Positions 7,679 to 16,836 are shown, counted from the stretch's first letter. The stretch is 64,000 nucleotides of DNA from Haploplasma axanthum (GCF_900660745.1 NZ_LR215048.1:1612001-1676000), one strand, 5' to 3'. The notes: generated by a model not told the origin, from the letters alone. Numbers and translations are program-made.

Positions 7679-10033
7679 TTATCTATTCTTTTTTAATAAC
7701 ATAGCAATTGTAACTGCTGATGTTATAACTCCAATTGCAGCAATGATACTAACAATTATAAGTGCTGTATTATTAGTCTTAGCTGGTGCACTTGGATTTG
7801 GTGTTGGATTAGGTGTAGGATCTACTGGTGTTGGATCTACCGGAGTTGGATCAACTGGTGTATCTCCTTCAATACCTGTACCTGTAATTGTAAATTCAAT
7901 TTTAATTTCATCTTTTGGATTCAATTGAGCTGGATCAACTGCAGATTTTTCCATTCCACTTGGTGCCCATTGATTATGTAATTGAATTCTAAGATTTCCT
8001 TTATCTTCTAAATCACCAACATAAATATTACTTGCTGTAACATTAATTTCTTTTCCATCAACCCAAACTTTAACAGAAACTTTAAGATCTTCAGCTATCA
8101 TATATTTTCCATCAGAATTTGCTTTTAGAGTTCCTATTTTAATCATTGCCTCTGCTAATCCTACAATATCAACAGTTAAAACACGTCCTGATTCAGCTTG
8201 TTCTGCAGCATTAACATCATCTTTTGTAATAGTTACAGTATATTTTCCATCACCTTTAAATTTAGTATCTCCTGCTTTACCAGCTTCTTGATGTGACCAA
8301 GCATCTTTGGCATCATTAAAACCTAAGAATGCAATAAACTCTGTTGGAAGTTCATATTCTTCAAATCCACCAACTGTTACTGAGAAAATAATTTCAATAG
8401 TAGTAATTTCTAGTTCCTCATTTTCATCAATAATAAGAGGACTATTTGTTGCATTATCTAATTCAACATTTCCTGCTACACGTGAATCTACATCTGCTTT
8501 TGTTTCAACAGCAGCAATCAATCCTGTTTCTGTATCAGTTATGTCCGCAGATGTAAAACTATTTCCTAGTTTTCTTTCAACACCATTAATTGTAATCTTA
8601 TCAATTCTTATAAAACTATTTGGGAAGTACTTTTCACCTTCTAATATGTTTAAGCTTAATAATCTAATATCATCAATTTTCCCAGCATCTGTTGCTGTAA
8701 AATCTAATGATGCTGTATATTGTCCATAACCTGTAATAGTTGGTTCAACTTTTACAACTTTATCATCTGTTACTTTTGCACCATCAACTTTAATAAATGC
8801 ATTTGGTTTAACTTTTTCAGGATCAGTTGGAACTGAAACTTTATCAACTGGTACTGGTCTAACACTAGCACCTGGCATCAATGTAAACGTAACTTCTAAT
8901 TTTGATACTTCAATTTTGTTAAGTTCTTCGCCTAAAACATAGTTTACTTTTACGTTATCACCAACAACATCTGTTCTTTGAACGATAGGTTTAGATGTAA
9001 TATATCCGCTTCCTAACCCTAAGAATGTACGAGCATTTTTAATAGTCGCATCATCTTGCCAATCATTAAATAGATTTGTTCTTGTATCAAGTTTATTATC
9101 AGAAGAAGTATAAGTCGTTCTAAGTGATACTTCTTTATCATTAATCTTAACACTAGTTATTTGCATATAACTCATTGGGAAAACAAATTCACCATTCAAG
9201 ATTTCAACATCAAAGAATGCAAATCCATTTCCACTTTTTCCTTCTGGCACTTGATATGAAACAGTGTATTCTTCTCCATATCCAGTTACTTCTTGATAAA
9301 CAGCACCTGCTTGTTCTGTTCCATCATACCAATGTTGAACACCCCAATCAGCACTTGCATAATTAATATAAGCAACTGTTTTTCCTGTTCCAGCAGTAAC
9401 ATCAAATTTGATACCATCTTTAACAGTAAATGTTATTTCAATTTTCGTGATACCTTCAAACTTGTTAAAAACTTTTTCAAGATCTATAGCATTAGCTGTA
9501 ACTGCTGCCGATCCAAACTCTGTTCTACCTTTGTTAACATTTCCCCATTCATTAGATATATTAACTCTTGTATCAAATCTTACTTCTCCTGTTTCCTTAC
9601 CATCAGCATCTTTGATTTTATTTTCTTCTGAAGTTGTATACGTTTTACCACTCAAAATTTTATCTTCGTTTTTCACTTCATCAAAAAACTCAGTACCATT
9701 AATCTTAAACTGATCAATAACAAGAACTTTATTAGAAAGAATTGACTCACCATCAAAAACTTCAAGAGCTAAGAAATTTAATTCTTTTATACTATCTCCC
9801 GTTTCACTAAAATCAACAGATACAGTATATTGTCCGTCTCCACTTACTTTTTCATTAACAACGGCAACTTTTTCCGTTCCGTTTGTTAACTGCCAACCAT
9901 TACCACCAACATTAATAAATGCAGTTCTACTGTTTTCTTCAGCATTAACATGATTTATAAAACCACCAATTGTAAACAATGATAAAAACATCGTAAATAC
10001 CGCGATAAATAATTTCTTACTAATTTTTTGCAT
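7679..10033 (-). CDS. Membrane-anchored surface protein of four tandem carbohydrate-binding-like modules
   Basis: The signal peptide spans residues 1-31. Four divergent copies of one module follow, at roughly 36-206, 219-388, 417-555 and 567-727. Recurrent elements are GxGxYTVSxDF, GExxFPN, a YTSSDNKLDTR-like strand, a N-x-W turn and a closing EITFTV-like strand. A Pro-rich spacer with VDPTP repeats (about 730-750) leads to a single C-terminal membrane helix and a KKNR stop-transfer end. There is no catalytic domain and no LPXTG. The module also forms the C-terminus of the GH5 lipoprotein. I infer a glycan-capture protein on a wall-less surface; binding itself is not shown by the sequence. 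I cannot assign the module confidently to a numbered CBM family. Confidence 0.75.
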   Translation of the reverse strand: MQKISKKLFIAVFTMFLSLFTIGGFINHVNAEENSRTAFINVGGNGWQLTNGTEKVAVVNEKVSGDGQYTVSVDFSETGDSIKELNFLALEVFDGESILSNKVLVIDQFKINGTEFFDEVKNEDKILSGKTYTTSEENKIKDADGKETGEVRFDTRVNISNEWGNVNKGRTEFGSAAVTANAIDLEKVFNKFEGITKIEITFTVKDGIKFDVTAGTGKTVAYINYASADWGVQHWYDGTEQAGAVYQEVTGYGEEYTVSYQVPEGKSGNGFAFFDVEILNGEFVFPMSYMQITSVKINDKEVSLRTTYTSSDNKLDTRTNLFNDWQDDATIKNARTFLGLGSGYITSKPIVQRTDVVGDNVKVNYVLGEELNKIEVSKLEVTFTLMPGASVRPVPVDKVSVPTDPEKVKPNAFIKVDGAKVTDDKVVKVEPTITGYGQYTASLDFTATDAGKIDDIRLLSLNILEGEKYFPNSFIRIDKITINGVERKLGNSFTSADITDTETGLIAAVETKADVDSRVAGNVELDNATNSPLIIDENEELEITTIEIIFSVTVGGFEEYELPTEFIAFLGFNDAKDAWSHQEAGKAGDTKFKGDGKYTVTITKDDVNAAEQAESGRVLTVDIVGLAEAMIKIGTLKANSDGKYMIAEDLKVSVKVWVDGKEINVTASNIYVGDLEDKGNLRIQLHNQWAPSGMEKSAVDPAQLNPKDEIKIEFTITGTGIEGDTPVDPTPVDPTPVDPTPNPTPNPSAPAKTNNTALIIVSIIAAIGVITSAVTIAMLLKKNR

Positions 10034-10213
10034 AATTATTTCCTTTCTATTTTCTTATTTTTTGCCACACTTATGCTTGTGACATCTAAACCCCATATCC
10101 ATTTTCTTGTCTTTTAAAGATTTTCTTTAAAATGAGTGTAAATAACTCACGTGCTGTTATTCACTAATGAACTTATTCTCTTTGTTGAAGCTTAGTTTAT
10201 CAGTTGTCCTAAC

Positions 10214-10227
10214 CGAAAACGTTTTCG
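10214..10227 (-). promoter_or_regulatory. Perfect LacI-type operator at the start of the surface-protein transcript
   Basis: CGAAAACGTTTTCG is a perfect 14-bp palindrome with a central CG, as expected for a LacI-family repressor. It lies just downstream of the -10 box at 10235-10240 and covers the predicted transcription start. Confidence 0.8.
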
Positions 10228-10234
10228 CACATTT

Positions 10235-10263
10235 ATTATAACATCACGAAAAAACGTTGTCAA
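10235..10263 (-). promoter_or_regulatory. Consensus sigma-A promoter for the surface-protein/importer locus
   Basis: TTGACA, a 17-base spacer and TATAAT match the housekeeping consensus exactly. The predicted leader is about 195 bases long. It contains the inverted repeat TTTTAAAG/CTTTAAAA near 10110-10135 and ends in the Shine-Dalgarno AAAGGAAA before the ATG at 10033. Confidence 0.85.
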
Positions 10264-10281
10264 TTCACAAAAATCACTCCT

Positions 10282-10295
10282 TGTAAGCGTATTCA
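10282..10295. promoter_or_regulatory. cre-like site (catabolite control)
   Basis: TGTAAGCGTATTCA fits the Bacillus cre pattern TGNAANCGNWWNCA at every fixed position. It lies upstream of the -35 box of the surface-protein promoter, where CcpA-type proteins can modulate transcription. No ccpA gene is in the window, and LacI-family operators look similar, so the bound protein is uncertain. Confidence 0.5.
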
Positions 10296-10339
10296 CGAAA
10301 ATATTTAAATTAATCGCTTTGTTATCACGTTTAAATCAA

Positions 10340-10352
10340 GAAATCGTTTTCG
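10340..10352. promoter_or_regulatory. Second LacI-type operator-like site
   Basis: CGAAAACGATTTC on the minus strand resembles the perfect operator about 125 bases away. Paired sites at this distance are typical of repression by DNA looping. The rest of the 10034-10437 gap holds the promoter, the leader and the GH3 terminator, with no credible gene. Confidence 0.45.
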
Positions 10353-10382
10353 TAAAATCTTTTTTTATTACTTAAACAAAGT

Positions 10383-10409
10383 AAAAAAACGCCATTTTAT
10401 TGGCGTTTT
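10383..10409 (-). terminator. Terminator of the GH3 gene
   Basis: A 9-bp stem, AAAACGCCA/TGGCGTTTT, with a 6-base loop and a T7 run on the minus strand, directly downstream of the GH3 stop codon. Confidence 0.85.
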
Positions 10410-10437
10410 AGTGTTTATTATTCTATATGTCTCGATA

Positions 10438-13437
10438 TTAACCGTGTTTTATTACATTAATGCTATGGACATTAAGTCCAGTCTTGTGGAATTTAAATGA
10501 AATATATTCATTCGTTTTATCTATAATAACAAAACTTGTAATTTTAACTTTATTTCCTTCTGTTCCGTTTGTTGTTAGTGTTTGTTTATTAATATTATCA
10601 ACGTAAACGGAGAAAGGCATTTGATATATACTTGGCAAGTTTGCTGAGATTTCTAATTCAACAATATACTTACCAAATTCTTTTGGTTCTACAGCATATA
10701 TGTATATTGATCCTTTTTCAATATTACTCCAAGAATCATTAGCGAGTTGATTTTTATATACAAATCCATTTAAATCTAGATCTATTCTTCCCCAATTTGT
10801 ATTTGGAAGTTTATAAATATTAGTTTTATTTACATTCTTTAGAATATCAGTTATTTCATCAACTTTAAGTGCTGGTTTAACACCAAATGTATACAAACTT
10901 TGTTCAGCATTAGTTATTAATCCATATGTTATTTGATTTTTATTTTCCAAAATATCAAATTTTGACTTTAAATTATTATCAGCTTCATTTTCAAAACTTG
11001 TTAACATATCTTGATTAATGAACGGATATTTCGAGTGAGTTTCATTTGTTTTAAACCAATAATCAATTTTCTTTTCATTACTTGTTACTTGGATATTATG
11101 TTTACGCTTAAATACAGGAGTTTCCATAATAAATTTCAAAATATTATGAACATTTCTTTGAATTTCAGCTAAAGTAATATTACCTTTTTGATATTCTTCT
11201 AATAAATTGTTTTTATACTCTAAAACATTTGGAACAACCATGTAAAGATCATTTTGAGCTCTAACCATTACAGCAATATTTTCCTTACTTGGTTCATCAT
11301 TATCAGTGTTCATTTGTGCCCACCAATCTGTCATAACAATTCCTTCAAACTTCCATTCATTTCTTAAAATGGTAGTTGTTAAATCGTAATTGCTTGCAGT
11401 CCAAATTCCATTAATTGGATTATATGCAGTCATAATAACACTTGCTTTTGCTTCTTTTACAGCTATTTCAAATCCTTTTAAATATATTTCTCTTAATGCT
11501 CTTTCAGAAATTATACTATTTGCAATTGTTCTTGCAGTTTCTTGATTGTTTGCTGCAAAATGCTTAAGTGATCCGTTAACTCCAGATTTATGTAACCCTT
11601 GAACTACCGCGCTTGCCATAATTCCTGTTAATAATGGATCTTCACTAAAATATTCAAAGTTTCTTCCATTTAAAGGATGTCTTTGAATATTCATACCAGG
11701 ACCTAGTATTATATCAATATCATAATTTCTCATTTCTAGTCCTTCTAGTTCATATAAATCTTTAACAAGACTTGGATTGAATGTTGATGCAAGTAGCGTT
11801 CCATTTGGAAGACTAGTTGCAAATCCACCACTATCCATTCTTATTCCCGATGGACCATCTGAACAACATGCAATTGGAATTTCTTTTTCTAACAATTCAT
11901 CTGTTACACCACCAAAAGCACTTGCTGTACCTGCAGTAACTTTAGGACTTGACATTCCTTCACCTAATGATATATTTTTCATATCATTAATTGATAATGA
12001 TCCAATAAATTCTTCAAGAGTTATTTTTTTATTAAGTACATCTGTTAAAGTATAGTTTTCATTATTTAATTTAAATGACTTTGGGAAATTATTTTTAATT
12101 CTTGTTTGAAGATCAATTGTTCTTTGTGGAACTGCTTCAAAGGTAATTTTATACTTATTATCTTTTGTTAAACTTGGTTTGATTCTTTTGTATTTTTTAA
12201 TAGGCGCCATTGCTTCTGTAAGTTTTTCAACAACAATATTTTCATCTAATACTTTAGTTAATGCAAGTTTGTTATTTCTTAACGATGTTCCTACATAAAT
12301 ACTATACAAACCTTTTTCAAGTACATATGCTGATTTTTGGATATATCCAAAATCATCATAACTTGCCATTTTACTCATTTCAACTTCAATTGTAACTATT
12401 TCTTTTTCTTTTGGTTTAATAAGTTTAGTCTTTTTAAATGCTAATAGTTCAATTTTAGGTTTACCAAGTACACCTTGAGGTGCACTAAAATAAACTTGAA
12501 CAGTTTCTTTTCCAATAAACTCTCCTGTATTTTTAACTTCAACATCAAGTTTAAACTTATTATCTTTAATTTGATGATTGACAACATTCACTTCAAAAGT
12601 TGAATAACTTAATCCAAAACCAAATGGATATAAAACATCATCTTCATAAAATGTTTCGAAAAAACGATATCCAACATAAATATCTTCTTCATAAATAACT
12701 TCTTTTTTATTACCAAAATTTTTGTTCGCTGGATAATTATCTAATGTTTTTACAATTGTAGCTGGAAGTTTACCACTTGGTGTTATATATCCTGAAATAA
12801 CATCTACGGTTGCTCTTGCACCGTCTTGTCCACCATGCCATGCGTATAATAGACCATCAACATCTAGTTCTTTAATAAAATTCATATCAATGATATTACC
12901 AACATTTAAGATAACAACAACTTTTCCATAAATCTTTTTAATTGTTTTAATAGCTTGATATTCAATTTCGGTTAGCAAATAACTTCCTTCACCTTTATGA
13001 TTATCTCTATCTTCACCAGCAGTTCTTCCAATAATCATTATTGGCGTTTCGTTCTCACGTTTAATCTTTTTGATAAGATCTTGTGTAATTTCCATTTCTT
13101 CTTGTGCCCAAGGTTCACTTGCCCACATACCATTTCCAGCATTAAATGGATTCTCTGCTATCCATTTATCATAAATTTGAACAAGTTCTTTGTTAACATC
13201 TATTCTTGGATTTTCATTAAACGCTTCAAGGAAACTTGGAACATCTGTTACGTTAACTAATCCACCTGATCCTGTTCCACTTTTATAATAGTCTTTTTGA
13301 ATTCTACCAAAAAGTGCTACTTTACCGTTTATGATTGGTAAAATACTATTTTTGTTTTCTAATAAAACATTCCCTTCATGCGCAACTCTTCTAGCAAAAT
13401 CACGCAAAGGCTTTAATGGTTCATTTTTATTTTTCAC
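10438..13437 (-). CDS. Glycoside hydrolase family 3 beta-glucosidase with permuted domains
   Basis: The domain order is reversed from the usual GH3. The GH3 C-terminal alpha/beta sandwich comes first (about 13-270, EGNVLLEN, then ALFGR), then a fibronectin-III-like domain (about 285-375), then the catalytic barrel (about 470-800). KHFAANNQE and the nucleophile Asp in IVMTDWWA (about residue 704) are intact. A further roughly 150 residues follow at the C-terminus. There is no signal peptide, so it probably hydrolyses imported cello-oligosaccharides in the cytoplasm. Translation appears to start at GTG (13437) after AGGGTGAT, because a nearby ATG reads into a stop. Permuted GH3 enzymes are known from Ruminococcus-type bacteria. 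It has its own promoter region and terminator. Confidence 0.9.
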   Translation of the reverse strand: MKNKNEPLKPLRDFARRVAHEGNVLLENKNSILPIINGKVALFGRIQKDYYKSGTGSGGLVNVTDVPSFLEAFNENPRIDVNKELVQIYDKWIAENPFNAGNGMWASEPWAQEEMEITQDLIKKIKRENETPIMIIGRTAGEDRDNHKGEGSYLLTEIEYQAIKTIKKIYGKVVVILNVGNIIDMNFIKELDVDGLLYAWHGGQDGARATVDVISGYITPSGKLPATIVKTLDNYPANKNFGNKKEVIYEEDIYVGYRFFETFYEDDVLYPFGFGLSYSTFEVNVVNHQIKDNKFKLDVEVKNTGEFIGKETVQVYFSAPQGVLGKPKIELLAFKKTKLIKPKEKEIVTIEVEMSKMASYDDFGYIQKSAYVLEKGLYSIYVGTSLRNNKLALTKVLDENIVVEKLTEAMAPIKKYKRIKPSLTKDNKYKITFEAVPQRTIDLQTRIKNNFPKSFKLNNENYTLTDVLNKKITLEEFIGSLSINDMKNISLGEGMSSPKVTAGTASAFGGVTDELLEKEIPIACCSDGPSGIRMDSGGFATSLPNGTLLASTFNPSLVKDLYELEGLEMRNYDIDIILGPGMNIQRHPLNGRNFEYFSEDPLLTGIMASAVVQGLHKSGVNGSLKHFAANNQETARTIANSIISERALREIYLKGFEIAVKEAKASVIMTAYNPINGIWTASNYDLTTTILRNEWKFEGIVMTDWWAQMNTDNDEPSKENIAVMVRAQNDLYMVVPNVLEYKNNLLEEYQKGNITLAEIQRNVHNILKFIMETPVFKRKHNIQVTSNEKKIDYWFKTNETHSKYPFINQDMLTSFENEADNNLKSKFDILENKNQITYGLITNAEQSLYTFGVKPALKVDEITDILKNVNKTNIYKLPNTNWGRIDLDLNGFVYKNQLANDSWSNIEKGSIYIYAVEPKEFGKYIVELEISANLPSIYQMPFSVYVDNINKQTLTTNGTEGNKVKITSFVIIDKTNEYISFKFHKTGLNVHSINVIKHG

Positions 13438-13468
13438 TATTCATCACCCTAATTTTCATATTAAAATC

Positions 13469-13515
13469 ATTATAACATATTTATTTATATTCTTTTTGAA
13501 AAGAGAATATGTTAT
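13469..13515 (-). promoter_or_regulatory. GH3 promoter region with embedded inverted repeat
   Basis: A TATAAT box lies at 13469-13474 on the minus strand. The 10-bp arms ATAACATATT (13472-13481) and AATATGTTAT (13506-13515) overlap the -10 box and the region just beyond the -35 position. This looks like an operator for a dimeric regulator. The -35 hexamer itself is weak. Confidence 0.45.
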
Positions 13516-13540
13516 GATTCTCATTATTTTATTATATATT

Positions 13541-13573
13541 AAAAAACGATCAGTATCAAAACTTAATCGTTTT
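13541..13573 (-). terminator. Terminator of the alpha-glucosidase/malQ operon
   Basis: An 8-bp stem, AAAACGAT/ATCGTTTT, with a 15-base loop and T residues on the minus strand, just downstream of malQ. Confidence 0.65.
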
Positions 13574-13586
13574 CTTAGTAAAACAT

Positions 13587-15050
13587 CTATTTTCTACCGT
13601 AGAGTTTAGTCCATCTAGCAATTTTAAACTCTAAATCTTTTTTCCAATAATCTTTTTCCAATCTCCACATCCAATTTCCACCCAATGTAGAGGGAATATT
13701 CATTCTAGCTTCTTCACCTAAATCTAGATAATCTTGCATTGGAATGATCGTTAATTTTGACTTAGTAGATAATGCAATCTTAATTAAACTATCAACTTCA
13801 TTACCTTTAACTTCACAATTAATATAATCAAGACAATATTCTAAATCATCTTTATTAAGTTTGTTAAACCATTGTCTAGTTGTTTCATTATCATGTGTAC
13901 CAGTGTAAGCAATTGAATTTTCATCATAAGAATATGGAATATAATCACTTTCATCTCTTGAATCAAAAGCAAACTGCAACAACTTCATTCCAGGAAAACC
14001 AGTATCTTTAAGTAATTTTCTTACATCATCAGTTATAACACCCAAGTCTTCGGCAATAATATTTAGATCTCCTAATTTTTCTTTAATCTTTTTAAATAGT
14101 TTTATTCCTGGACCTTTTTCCCACTTACCATTAATTGCATTAGTGTCTTTCGCTGGAATACTATAATAATTTTCAAAACCAATAAAATGATCAATTCTAA
14201 TCATATCAAACAAACTCATTTGGCTTTCAATTCGCTTAATCCACCATTTAAAATCTTCTTTTTCATGATTAGACCAATTGTAAAGTGGATTTCCCCATAA
14301 TTGTCCAAGTGCTGTAAAACCATCTGGTGGAACACCAGCAACATGGATTGGTTTTAATTCATCATTCAATTGGAATAAGTTGGGATTAATCCAAACATCA
14401 CTACTATCATAAGCAACATAAATTGGAATATCTCCAATTATATTAATACCGTTATTATTCGCATACTTTTTTAAATCCATAAATTGTTTATACGCAGTGT
14501 ATTGTAGAAAAAGTTGAAACTTAATGTCTTCACTTAATAATTCTTCTAGTTTTGAAATAGCATTTTTATTTCTGGTTCTTATTTCCACCGGCCAGTTAAT
14601 TAATGATACATCATCATAATACTTCTTTATTGATATGAATAGAGCATAATCATATACCCATTCTTTTTGTTCATTTAAGAATTTTTGGTATCCATCACTT
14701 GCATGATTAAATCTCTTAAATGCTTTTTTCAGGATTTCAAAACGTTCATTATATAGCTTTCCATAATCTACTTTATTTGATTCTATCTTAGTTGTTATTT
14801 CATTTTGTTTTAAGAGATTTTCTTTAACAAGAATATCTAAATCAATAAAATATGGGTTTAATGCATTAACTGAAAATGTTTGATATGGTGAATCTCCATA
14901 AGATGTTGGTCCTAAAGGAAGTATTTGCCAATAACTTTGATTTGTTTGTTTTAAAAAATCGATAAATCGATATGCTTCAGCACCAAAAGTTCCAATTCCA
15001 TAATTACTTGGAAGACTTGATACATGTAATAATATTCCACTTTTTCTCAT
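13587..15050 (-). CDS. malQ: 4-alpha-glucanotransferase (amylomaltase, GH77)
   Basis: 487 residues, the normal MalQ length. The N-terminal signature RKSGILLHVSSLPS is followed by YGDSPYQ, the nucleophile Asp in RIDHF, the acid/base Glu in AEDLG and the third acid in GTHDNETT. It transfers glucan chains between maltodextrins in the cytoplasm, producing longer substrates for the phosphorylase. The upstream alpha-glucosidase stop codon overlaps the start region; tandem ATGs occur at 15053 and 15050, and I prefer 15050 because AGGAG is then 6 bases away. It is the second gene of a two-gene operon facing the neopullulanase/regulator genes. Confidence 0.95.
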   Translation of the reverse strand: MRKSGILLHVSSLPSNYGIGTFGAEAYRFIDFLKQTNQSYWQILPLGPTSYGDSPYQTFSVNALNPYFIDLDILVKENLLKQNEITTKIESNKVDYGKLYNERFEILKKAFKRFNHASDGYQKFLNEQKEWVYDYALFISIKKYYDDVSLINWPVEIRTRNKNAISKLEELLSEDIKFQLFLQYTAYKQFMDLKKYANNNGINIIGDIPIYVAYDSSDVWINPNLFQLNDELKPIHVAGVPPDGFTALGQLWGNPLYNWSNHEKEDFKWWIKRIESQMSLFDMIRIDHFIGFENYYSIPAKDTNAINGKWEKGPGIKLFKKIKEKLGDLNIIAEDLGVITDDVRKLLKDTGFPGMKLLQFAFDSRDESDYIPYSYDENSIAYTGTHDNETTRQWFNKLNKDDLEYCLDYINCEVKGNEVDSLIKIALSTKSKLTIIPMQDYLDLGEEARMNIPSTLGGNWMWRLEKDYWKKDLEFKIARWTKLYGRK

Positions 15051-16720
15051 CATTTTCTCCTAACCTTTAAAACAATACTTTCGTATGGTTTTAATTGTAA
15101 TATTTTCTTTTCAAAACTTGTTGTTTTATAATTTGATAATAATACATCATCGATATAATAGTTTTCTAAATCATATTCTTCATCTTTATTTGAAAATGAA
15201 TTAATTACTAAAAAAAGACTATTATTACTTTCTCTTTCATATATATAGATCTTTTCGTTCATAAGGTCTAACTGTTTATATGTTCCATATATAAGAGTAT
15301 TATTTGTTTTACGTAATTTTATTATTTGTTTGTAGTGATTAAAAATAGAATCACTATCCTCTAAATTGTTTAAGACATTTATATCGTGATAATTTGGATT
15401 AATGTTGATCCACGGTTCAACTTTTGAAAAACCAGCATATTTTGAATTGTCCCATTGAATAGGTGTTCTAGCATTATCTCTAGAACTCTTAGAAACTCTA
15501 AAAATTTTCTCAGTATCACTAATATCTTTAAGTTCTTTATAATAATTTATACTTGAAATATCTTTAAAATCTTCAAATTTTTCAAAAGGATAGTTTGTCA
15601 TTCCGATTTCTTCACCTTGATAAATAAAGGGTGTTCCTCTCATCAAATATAGTGATGTTGCAAGCATTTTTGCAGATTCCTTAAAAAACTTTTGATCACC
15701 ATATTGACTCATTAATCGCGGTTGATCATGATTTAACCAATTTAAAGGAAGCCATCCTTCTGTTTTAAAAGCTTCTTGCCATTTATTAAAAACATGTTTT
15801 AAATCTATTACATTAGTTCTTAAATCTTTATAATCATTTATTTCATTGAGATTATTACACCAATTATGGTCAAAGTTAAAAACCATTGAAAGTTCCTTTG
15901 AATTAAATCCTGAATACTGAAGTGCTGAATCAATTGATGCTGCACCACCTACTTCTCCAACTGTAAGTGCATCATATTTACTAAAAACTTCTTTGTTCAT
16001 TTCTTTTAGATATTCATGAACTTTCGGTAAATTAGAAAACTTATTCCAATCTAAAACTATTCCTGAACCTAATCTTGAATCTTCAAAAGGTGCTCTATCC
16101 AAGTGACTTACCGCATCAATTCTAAAACCATCAATTCCTAAATCTAGCCACCATTTAGCAACCGACATCATTTCTAATCTAAGTTCTTTATTTGACCAAT
16201 TTAAATCTGGCATTTTATCAGAAAAAATTTTCATATAATACATATTAGTTATACTGTCTTTTTTCCAAGCACTTCCACCAAAAAAAGAACCCCAATTTGT
16301 TGGTGGTAATTCTTTACCATCAACTATTTTTCCGTCTTTCCATATATAATAATCACGTTTAGAATTATTGGAGCTACTTTTTGACTCAATGAACCATTTA
16401 TGCTCATCAGATGTATGATTTAAAACTAAGTCTAAAATAATCTTAATATCATACTTTTTCGCTTCCTTTAATAACTCTTTAAAGTCGTTAACTGTTCCGA
16501 ATTCTCTTGCGACATTAAAAAAATCTCTAACATCATATCCATTATCATCCATTGGTGAATCATAAAACGGGCAAATCCAAATCAAATCTATTCCTAAATT
16601 ATTTAAATAATGAAGTTTTTGTTTTATTCCATTAATATCTCCAATACCGTCATTGTTTGAATCATAAAAACTCTTTGGATATATCTGATACCCTATCTTT
16701 TCCATCCACCATTTTTTCAT
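15050..16720 (-). CDS. GH13 alpha-glucosidase / oligo-1,6-glucosidase
   Basis: About 556 residues with the GH13_31 layout: IGYQIYPKSFYDSNNDGIGD at the start, DLVLNHTSD, the nucleophile Asp in GFRIDAVSH, the acid/base Glu in TVGEVGG and WLNHDQPR. No signal peptide is present, so it acts on imported maltose, isomaltose or short dextrins. The residue after the nucleophile motif does not settle alpha-1,4 versus alpha-1,6 preference. I chose the ATG at 16720 (GAGGTG 9 bases upstream); a GTG at 16732 lies inside that ribosome-binding site. It is divergent from the neopullulanase gene across an operator-rich 116-base gap. Confidence 0.88.
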   Translation of the reverse strand: MKKWWMEKIGYQIYPKSFYDSNNDGIGDINGIKQKLHYLNNLGIDLIWICPFYDSPMDDNGYDVRDFFNVAREFGTVNDFKELLKEAKKYDIKIILDLVLNHTSDEHKWFIESKSSSNNSKRDYYIWKDGKIVDGKELPPTNWGSFFGGSAWKKDSITNMYYMKIFSDKMPDLNWSNKELRLEMMSVAKWWLDLGIDGFRIDAVSHLDRAPFEDSRLGSGIVLDWNKFSNLPKVHEYLKEMNKEVFSKYDALTVGEVGGAASIDSALQYSGFNSKELSMVFNFDHNWCNNLNEINDYKDLRTNVIDLKHVFNKWQEAFKTEGWLPLNWLNHDQPRLMSQYGDQKFFKESAKMLATSLYLMRGTPFIYQGEEIGMTNYPFEKFEDFKDISSINYYKELKDISDTEKIFRVSKSSRDNARTPIQWDNSKYAGFSKVEPWININPNYHDINVLNNLEDSDSIFNHYKQIIKLRKTNNTLIYGTYKQLDLMNEKIYIYERESNNSLFLVINSFSNKDEEYDLENYYIDDVLLSNYKTTSFEKKILQLKPYESIVLKVRRK

Positions 16721-16775
16721 TATCAAAAACACCTCTTTATTACAATTCTATCATATATAATTTAAGTTAAAAATG

Positions 16776-16819
16776 TGTTATCGGTTTCATATTGTAGCGT
16801 TTTCATTTAATGCTATAAT
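16776..16819. promoter_or_regulatory. Divergent mal control region: two operator-like sites and a -10 box
   Basis: TGTTATCGGTTTCA (16776-16789) and TTGTAGCGTTTTCA (16792-16805) are CG-centred half-palindromes of the LacI/cre type. TATAAT at 16814-16819 serves the neopullulanase gene on the plus strand, with the second site inside its spacer. The regulator gene lies in the plus-strand operon, so autoregulation is likely. Confidence 0.6.
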
Positions 16820-16836
16820 TAGGTGGGTGATAAATT

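Noticed and set aside
7795-7870. Short tandem repeats that could suggest a CRISPR or other repeat array
   Set aside because: They encode the VDPTP-type Pro-rich spacer of the surface protein; unit size and lack of spacers exclude CRISPR.
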